Below are positions 60,049 to 64,000 of a stretch of 64,000 bases of DNA, piece by piece. Under the pieces are notes generated by a model. That model saw only the letters and a program-made list of their open reading frames with translations, did not search any database and had not been told where the DNA came from. Position 1 is the first letter of the stretch; each line of letters begins with the position of its first letter. The DNA lies in NCBI GenBank assembly GCA_018377235.1, contig JAGZZT010000008.1, forward strand, positions 33,753 through 97,752, given 5' to 3'. This stretch comes from Clostridium sp. (GTDB lineage: Bacteria; Bacillota; Clostridia; Lachnospirales; Lachnospiraceae). Position numbers and translations under genes: made by a program.

Positions 60049-60106
60049 ATTGTATCCTGTCCGGCTTTCTTTGTAAAATATCATAATTAGCATAGACTCT
60101 ATATGG
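60049..60106 (-). promoter_or_regulatory. Promoter of hydratase copy 2 with upstream LysR-type site
   Basis: Minus-strand -10 TACAAT (60049-60054), 17-bp spacer, -35 TTTACA (60072-60077). Nine bp upstream lies TTAGCATAGACTCTATATGG (60087-60106), which matches the rraA-operon motif in most positions and contains the dyad ATAGA-C-TCTAT. Confidence 0.75.
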
Positions 60107-60151
60107 ATTTACCTATACTGTACAGGAAAAATTTGTTGTTGAATCTGCTTC

Positions 60152-60531
60152 TATCCGGCTATATTCACTTATGAACCAGAACAGGAGATTGCAGTTACTT
60201 TTCCAGATTTAGACGCTACCACAAGTGGAGAAAATGAAGAAGACACGCTTATTTCTGCCCGCGAACTACTCGGCTACGTTCTCTATGGTCTGGAAGAGGA
60301 CGGGGAAGAAATTCCCACCCCTACGCCACTTTCATTAGTTGACACGCAAAGCAGCGAACGCGCTGTATTGGTTGACGTATACATGCCTTCCATCTGTATG
60401 GCTCAAGTAAACCGCTCTGTAAATCGGACTGTAACGCTTCCGGCTTGGCTAAACGCTGCCGCCTTAGAAAGAAACGTGAATTTTTCCCAATCCTTCAAGA
60501 TGCGTTAAAAAAAGAATTGCATTTAGGCTAA
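60152..60531 (+). pseudogene. hicB antitoxin pseudogene
   Basis: The plus strand encodes a HicB-type sequence beginning YPAIFTYEPEQEIAVTFPDL and continuing through SARELLGYVLYGLEEDG and VNRTVTLPAWLNAAALERNV, the C-terminal DNA-binding part. The start codon is missing: a TGA stands four codons before the first conserved Tyr. Near 60490 one base is lost, so the frame ends early in MR and the true end (LQDALKKELHLG, stop at 60529-60531) lies in another frame. No hicA toxin is present. It is next to tRNA-Ser. Confidence 0.8.
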
Positions 60532-60606
60532 TCAAAAGGACAGCAGGTGGAAGCACTGCTCCAAAAGGCACAAAAAGTGCAGTCCCCAAATAGTCCCCCA
60601 GAACCC

Positions 60607-60632
60607 AAAAAAGACACCTTTTTCCGGGTGTC
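60607..60632 (-). terminator. Second terminator downstream of tRNA-Ser
   Basis: Minus-strand GACACC-cggaaaaa-GGTGTC followed by six T. It backs up the terminator immediately after the tRNA. Confidence 0.7.
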
Positions 60633-60651
60633 TCCTCTTTTTCCACAAATA

Positions 60652-60678
60652 AGAAAAACCCTTGATTTACAAGGGTTT
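60652..60678 (-). terminator. Terminator of tRNA-Ser
   Basis: Minus-strand AAACCCTTG-taaat-CAAGGGTTT followed by TTCTT, four bases beyond the tRNA 3' end. Confidence 0.85.
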
Positions 60679-60682
60679 CAAG

Positions 60683-60772
60683 CGGAGACGGAGGGATTCG
60701 AACCCTCGTGCCGGGATGAACCGGCAAACGCATTTCGAGTGCGCCGCGTTACGGCCGCTTCGCTACGTCTCC
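60683..60772 (-). tRNA. tRNA-Ser (anticodon CGA)
   Basis: A 90-nt class II tRNA on the minus strand: GGAGACG/CGTCTCC acceptor stem, long variable arm (GCCGG/CCGGC), anticodon loop CTCGAAA giving CGA, T-arm with TTCGAATC and discriminator G. The 3' CCA is not encoded. Confidence 0.97.
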
Positions 60773-60779
60773 TGATGTG

Positions 60780-60810
60780 GCCGCCTGTTCTTCCAGGCGG
60801 CGCTTTTTTT
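60780..60810 (+). terminator. Plus-strand terminator hairpin between tRNA-Ser and its promoter
   Basis: GCCGCCTG-ttcttc-CAGGCGGC followed by seven T on the plus strand. The only plus-strand gene before it is the hicB pseudogene, beyond the tRNA. On the minus strand it falls in the short leader of the tRNA transcript. Confidence 0.65.
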
Positions 60811-60839
60811 ATTATACTAGACTTTTCTTCGTTTGTCAC
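60811..60839 (-). promoter_or_regulatory. Promoter of tRNA-Ser
   Basis: Minus-strand GTGACA-N17-TATAAT, 38 bp before the tRNA 5' end. Confidence 0.75.
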
Positions 60840-60939
60840 CTGGTTTTGGACAATTATTTATCTATCAAATATATGGCTCAGATATATTTCACATATATTT
60901 TAGATATACATTTTGTCCGCCAGGATGCCTGCCGTTCTC

Positions 60940-62376
60940 TTACCGCCTGCCGGCAAAGAACTGATCCAATCCATCTGCAATTCCTGATGCAATCCTGGAC
61001 TGATACTCCTCCTGTGAAAGCAAAAGTTCCTCCTGCTGATTGCTGAGGAAACCTGTTTCCAGCACTGTGACAGGAACTGTACTCCAGTTGATTTCACTGG
61101 AAGTATCCGTCCTCTTTACGCCTCGGTTTTTTGCCCCCGTGGCCTGGCTGACGCTTCCCGCTATGCAGCTTGACAGAGCATAGCTTTCAGAAGCCAAATC
61201 TCCGTTGTAGGGATTTCCGGAGGACTGGCAGGACGCCAGAACGCCGGTAACAGAGGTGCTTTCCTGGCTGTGGGCATGAATGTGGATCAGCGCCCCTGCT
61301 CCACTCTTTTCTGCCAGCCTGGCTCTCTCTGCCCAGCTCATATTCACATCGTTGCTCTCCCTGGTCATGATTACCTGGTAGCCTCTCTCTGTCAGAACCT
61401 GCTTTGTCTTTTCTGCAATGGCCAGCGTAACGTCGCACTCGCGGACTCCCAGGAAACTTCCCACTGCTCCCGCTTCCATTTTCTGGCTCATTCTGGAAGA
61501 ATCAGGTCCAGCCGGCTCTTTTCTGGTATTTTCCTTATTCTGGTGTCCCGCGTCGATCACTATCACAGGACCCTGGCCCACAGTCTGTATTTCTCCCTCT
61601 GATGCCGCTCTCACCAGCCCGTCAGCCTCAGGCACAGCAGCCGTCTGAACTCCAGCTGCATTGTCTGACTCTGTTTCCGGCTGCTTCACTTCCACAAACT
61701 GATTTGACACATAACACTCGGTTCCCTCATAGACAACGCGGCTCCACTCTCCGTTCTCGCCTGTTCTCTGAAGGATATCTCCTGTCTTCAGCTGAACGAT
61801 AATCCGGCTCTCTGTCTGGCTTTCAGCCCGAAGGTTTACTCCATCTCCCTGAACAACCACCTGGTCATCCCTGGTTTCAAAGCCATTGGCAGTCGTCAGT
61901 TCGCTCTCTACATGACCGATCTCCGGCTCCTCCTGCTGTTTTCCGAAAACAGCCAGTCCCTTTAACTGGCTGTCGGTCAGTCCGGCAAGGGTATCGTTTA
62001 AGTAGACAGCTGGACTTTCCGGAAGCGCCTTAGCCTTACTTCCATCCGGCAGAACGCTCAGATTTCCTTTCTCTGTTTTCCTGGCTGTCTTCTCCTGATG
62101 TTGTTCTGCCTCCTGTCTGGATACCTGTCTGGATGGCTGAAGTCCCAGCAGAGCCGGATTATAGAGAAAGCTTCCCAGACCAAAAACGCCGGTCACGCAC
62201 ACGAGAAAAAGAGCCGAGAGCAGAGCTCCCGCCCGGCGCTTTTCCTGGCGCCGGCGTTCAGCGAAACTCTGCTTTCTGCTTCTGCCTTTTCCCTCTCTTT
62301 GTTCTGTACTGAGAGATGAGCCTGAGCTGGCAGCCTGTGCCCAGCGCTTCTTCCCTGTTCCTTTTCTGCCAATCAC
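60940..62376 (-). CDS. N-acetylmuramoyl-L-alanine amidase with SH3 domain
   Basis: A 478-residue envelope enzyme. A basic cytoplasmic head (1-48) precedes a transmembrane helix (about 50-70), a linker, an SH3b domain at about 172-230 (GVNLRAESQTESRIIVQLKTGDIL) and a C-terminal Amidase_3 domain at about 272-475. Zinc and catalytic residues are visible: IDAGHQ, the Glu in GVRECDVTLAIA, HIHAHS and the final Glu in LETGFLSN. It cleaves the amide bond between MurNAc and the stem peptide. Start is GTG after GGGAGG, overlapping the mnmA stop by four bases. Confidence 0.93.
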   Translation of the reverse strand: MIGRKGTGKKRWAQAASSGSSLSTEQREGKGRSRKQSFAERRRQEKRRAGALLSALFLVCVTGVFGLGSFLYNPALLGLQPSRQVSRQEAEQHQEKTARKTEKGNLSVLPDGSKAKALPESPAVYLNDTLAGLTDSQLKGLAVFGKQQEEPEIGHVESELTTANGFETRDDQVVVQGDGVNLRAESQTESRIIVQLKTGDILQRTGENGEWSRVVYEGTECYVSNQFVEVKQPETESDNAAGVQTAAVPEADGLVRAASEGEIQTVGQGPVIVIDAGHQNKENTRKEPAGPDSSRMSQKMEAGAVGSFLGVRECDVTLAIAEKTKQVLTERGYQVIMTRESNDVNMSWAERARLAEKSGAGALIHIHAHSQESTSVTGVLASCQSSGNPYNGDLASESYALSSCIAGSVSQATGAKNRGVKRTDTSSEINWSTVPVTVLETGFLSNQQEELLLSQEEYQSRIASGIADGLDQFFAGRR

Positions 62377-63452
62377 AGTATTGTACCTCCCCCAGCCACA
62401 TATTCGCCATCGTAAAATACAACGGCCTGGCCTGGTGTTATCGCTCTCTGAGGCTCGTCAAATTCACATTCCACTAAGTCCGGCCCCACCTCTCTGACTG
62501 TGCAGAGAGCTCCTTTGTGGCCATAGCGGATCTTAGCCATAAAACGCATCTCCTGGCCGTGCAGGCCATCCACTGCCATCCAGTTCAAATTCCTGCAGCG
62601 CAGACTCTTTGAAAATACGTCCTGGCTGTCTCCAATTACCACCTCATTGGTCTCCGGCCTCAGCTCCACCACAAATACGGGATGCCCCATAGACAGGTTA
62701 AGTCCCTTTCTCTGTCCGACTGTATAGTGAATCAGCCCCTTATGGCGCCCTAAAATACGCCCGTTCTGATCTACGAAGTTCCCTTCCGGAAGCTCCCTGT
62801 CTGTATCCTCAGCAATAAATTTTGCGTAATCATGATCTGGAATAAAGCAGATCTCCTGACTGTCAGGCTTATCGGCAGTCTGAAGATCCAGTTCTCTGGC
62901 CATGGCTCTTATCTCGTCTTTGGTAAATTCTCCTACCGGCATCAAGGTGTGTGAAAGCTGCTCCTGGGTAAGACTGTAAAGCGCATAGGTCTGATCTTTT
63001 TCCGCTGTCGCAGATTTCCGAAGCGCATAGCGGCCGTTGGGAAGCTGCTCAATCCTGGCGTAATGGCCTGTGGCAATATAGCTGGCTCCAATATCAAGAC
63101 TCCGCTTTAACAGCGCCTCCCATTTTACGAACCGATTACAGGCAATGCAGGGATTTGGTGTCCGGGCATTCAGGTATTCATCCACAAAATAATCCATTAC
63201 ATATTTTCGGAACTCTTTTTTAAAATTCATCACATAGTAGGGAATTTCAAGCTTTGACGCTACTCTTCTGGCATCGTCCACTGCGCTTAAGCCGCAGCAG
63301 CCTCCATTCTCCTCCTCTGTCTGCTGATCCTGGTCCTGCCAGATCTGCATGGTTACTCCTATCACATCGTAACCCTGTTTTTTTAAAAGCCAGGCAGCCA
63401 CGGAGGAGTCAACTCCTCCTGACATGCCCACTACTACCTTCCTGTTTTCCAT
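62373..63452 (-). CDS. mnmA: tRNA-specific 2-thiouridylase MnmA
   Basis: A 359-residue enzyme that thiolates the wobble uridine of Glu, Gln and Lys tRNAs. It has the ATP-binding GMSGGVDSSVAAWLL motif at the N-terminus, the catalytic Cys in TPNPCIACNRFVKW and the second in SQEICFIP, and the C-terminal beta-barrel. Start at the ATG giving the standard MENRKVVVGMSGG; the longer frame was rejected. It lies 4 bp after an IscU/NifU scaffold gene, which fits the need for sulfur transfer. Confidence 0.96.
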   Translation of the reverse strand: MENRKVVVGMSGGVDSSVAAWLLKKQGYDVIGVTMQIWQDQDQQTEEENGGCCGLSAVDDARRVASKLEIPYYVMNFKKEFRKYVMDYFVDEYLNARTPNPCIACNRFVKWEALLKRSLDIGASYIATGHYARIEQLPNGRYALRKSATAEKDQTYALYSLTQEQLSHTLMPVGEFTKDEIRAMARELDLQTADKPDSQEICFIPDHDYAKFIAEDTDRELPEGNFVDQNGRILGRHKGLIHYTVGQRKGLNLSMGHPVFVVELRPETNEVVIGDSQDVFSKSLRCRNLNWMAVDGLHGQEMRFMAKIRYGHKGALCTVREVGPDLVECEFDEPQRAITPGQAVVFYDGEYVAGGGTIL

Positions 63453-63456
63453 GGAA

Positions 63457-63894
63457 TTAATACTCTTCTTCCTCTTCTTCCTCACTGATATCAGACTTGG
63501 GCTTTTCCAGTCCCTCAATCTGAATCCCGTTCTTCTCTGCATAGTCCCAGAGTGCTGCGTGAATCGCCTCCTCTGCTAAAAGAGAGCAGTGTACTTTTAC
63601 TGGCGGAAGTCCGTCAAGGGCTTCCATAACAGCCTTATTCGTCACCTGCATAGCCTCCTGGACAGATTTTCCTTTTACAAGCTCTGTAGCCATGCTGCTG
63701 GTCGCTACAGCGGCTCCGCAGCCAAATGTTTTAAATTTTACATCTCTGATAATCTGATTCTCGTCAATATCCAGGTAAATTCTCATAATATCGCCGCACT
63801 TGGCGTTTCCTACTGTACCCGTTCCGCTGGCGTTCTCTATTTCTCCCACATTTCTCGGGTTCTGGAAGTGATCCATTACTTTCTCTGAATACAT
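63457..63894 (-). CDS. Iron-sulfur cluster scaffold IscU/NifU N-terminal type
   Basis: A 145-residue scaffold on which Fe-S clusters are built. The three Cys ligands are in NAKCGD, FGCGAA and VHCSLLAE, and the Asp next to the first Cys is present. The start MYSEKVMDHFQNPRNVGEI is typical; the ATG follows CGAGGAG. It ends in an acidic tail of seven Glu before Tyr. The preceding gene would normally be a cysteine desulfurase; it lies beyond the right edge. 63895-64000 holds no complete gene. Confidence 0.94.
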   Translation of the reverse strand: MYSEKVMDHFQNPRNVGEIENASGTGTVGNAKCGDIMRIYLDIDENQIIRDVKFKTFGCGAAVATSSMATELVKGKSVQEAMQVTNKAVMEALDGLPPVKVHCSLLAEEAIHAALWDYAEKNGIQIEGLEKPKSDISEEEEEEEY

Positions 63895-64000
63895 AGCAAT
63901 TCTCCTCGTATAATAAGTTTGTAAGCAAGAAAAACAGCTTACAGACTTATTCTTTTTTGGTATAAATGGTAAGGACATCTAAGAGGAACTCCCCTCATCC

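Noticed and set aside
60464..60733. Minus-strand 89-codon open frame
   Set aside because: It runs through the tRNA-Ser gene and its terminator; the start (RVRIPPSPL) is the well-known false translation of tRNA-Ser.
1..64000. CRISPR arrays, insertion sequences, prophage genes, T-box or other known riboswitches
   Set aside because: No regularly spaced repeats, transposase motifs, phage structural genes, or T-box (AGGGTGGNACCGCG) and similar conserved cores were found on reading both strands.

Overview
The window looks like chromosome from a strictly anaerobic, Gram-positive gut-type bacterium of the Clostridia, most likely Lachnospiraceae (inference from content, not from a database search). 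The basis is strong AGGAGG ribosome binding sites throughout, an acyl-CoA dehydrogenase/EtfA/rubredoxin fusion next to a flavodiiron protein, FtsEX with a coiled-coil M23 hydrolase and a CtpA protease, a 2-hydroxycarboxylate transporter and TRAP-type sugar-acid uptake. Most genes lie on the minus strand. There are no rRNA genes, CRISPR arrays or intact insertion sequences; two tRNA genes (Gln-CUG, Ser-CGA) are present.

Layout. 1-0.3 kb: start of uvrB, cut by the window edge. 0.7-7.4 kb: amino-acid permease, unknown lipoprotein, MATE exporter, adenine deaminase. 7.6-10.9 kb: two-gene operon pairing the triple-domain acyl-CoA dehydrogenase with the O2/NO-reducing flavoprotein FprA. 11.4-15.4 kb: AraC regulator, sodium:solute symporter and gamma-glutamyltransferase. 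15.5-21.3 kb: glycerol/glycerol-3-phosphate operon (EutH-like transporter, GlpK, GlpA-like dehydrogenase, second flavoprotein, DUF1667 protein), followed by a DeoR regulator. 22.6-31.2 kb: sugar-acid operon (Zn-dehydrogenase, TRAP transporter, SDR, 2-hydroxyacid dehydrogenase, KDPG aldolase, KDG kinase) under a GntR/FadR regulator. 31.3-33.6 kb: a second, nearly identical EutH-like gene divergent from threonine aldolase. 33.8-38.1 kb: CtpA-like protease, M23 hydrolase, FtsX, FtsE. 38.3-40.8 kb: a CdaR/PucR-type regulator and an ABC ATPase homologue in which all catalytic motifs are altered. 41-46 kb: tRNA-Gln, a lone HicB-like protein, RsgI-like anti-sigma plus ECF sigma factor, TruA, VanZ-like protein and a small unknown gene with a strong promoter. 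46-60 kb: a tricarboxylic-acid island (RraA-like, aconitase, two YbhJ-like hydratases, PrpF-like isomerase, isocitrate dehydrogenase family, CitS-type transporter, two LysR regulators). 60.1-60.8 kb: hicB pseudogene beside tRNA-Ser. 60.9-64 kb: amidase, MnmA, IscU/NifU.

Most noteworthy. (1) The rraA operon and the separate second hydratase gene share a 20-bp motif placed at exactly the same 9-bp distance from a -35 box, with 17-bp spacers in both promoters; this ties them into one LysR-type regulon and defines a candidate undescribed tricarboxylate pathway. (2) The intact ABC-ATPase homologue has lost the Walker A Lys, Q-loop Gln, signature Gly-Gly, catalytic Glu and switch His together, which suggests a pseudoenzyme. 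(3) The acyl-CoA dehydrogenase-EtfA-rubredoxin fusion next to FprA looks like a self-contained electron path from acyl-CoA to oxygen. (4) Two large structured non-coding elements lie near 33.6 kb and 39.5 kb.
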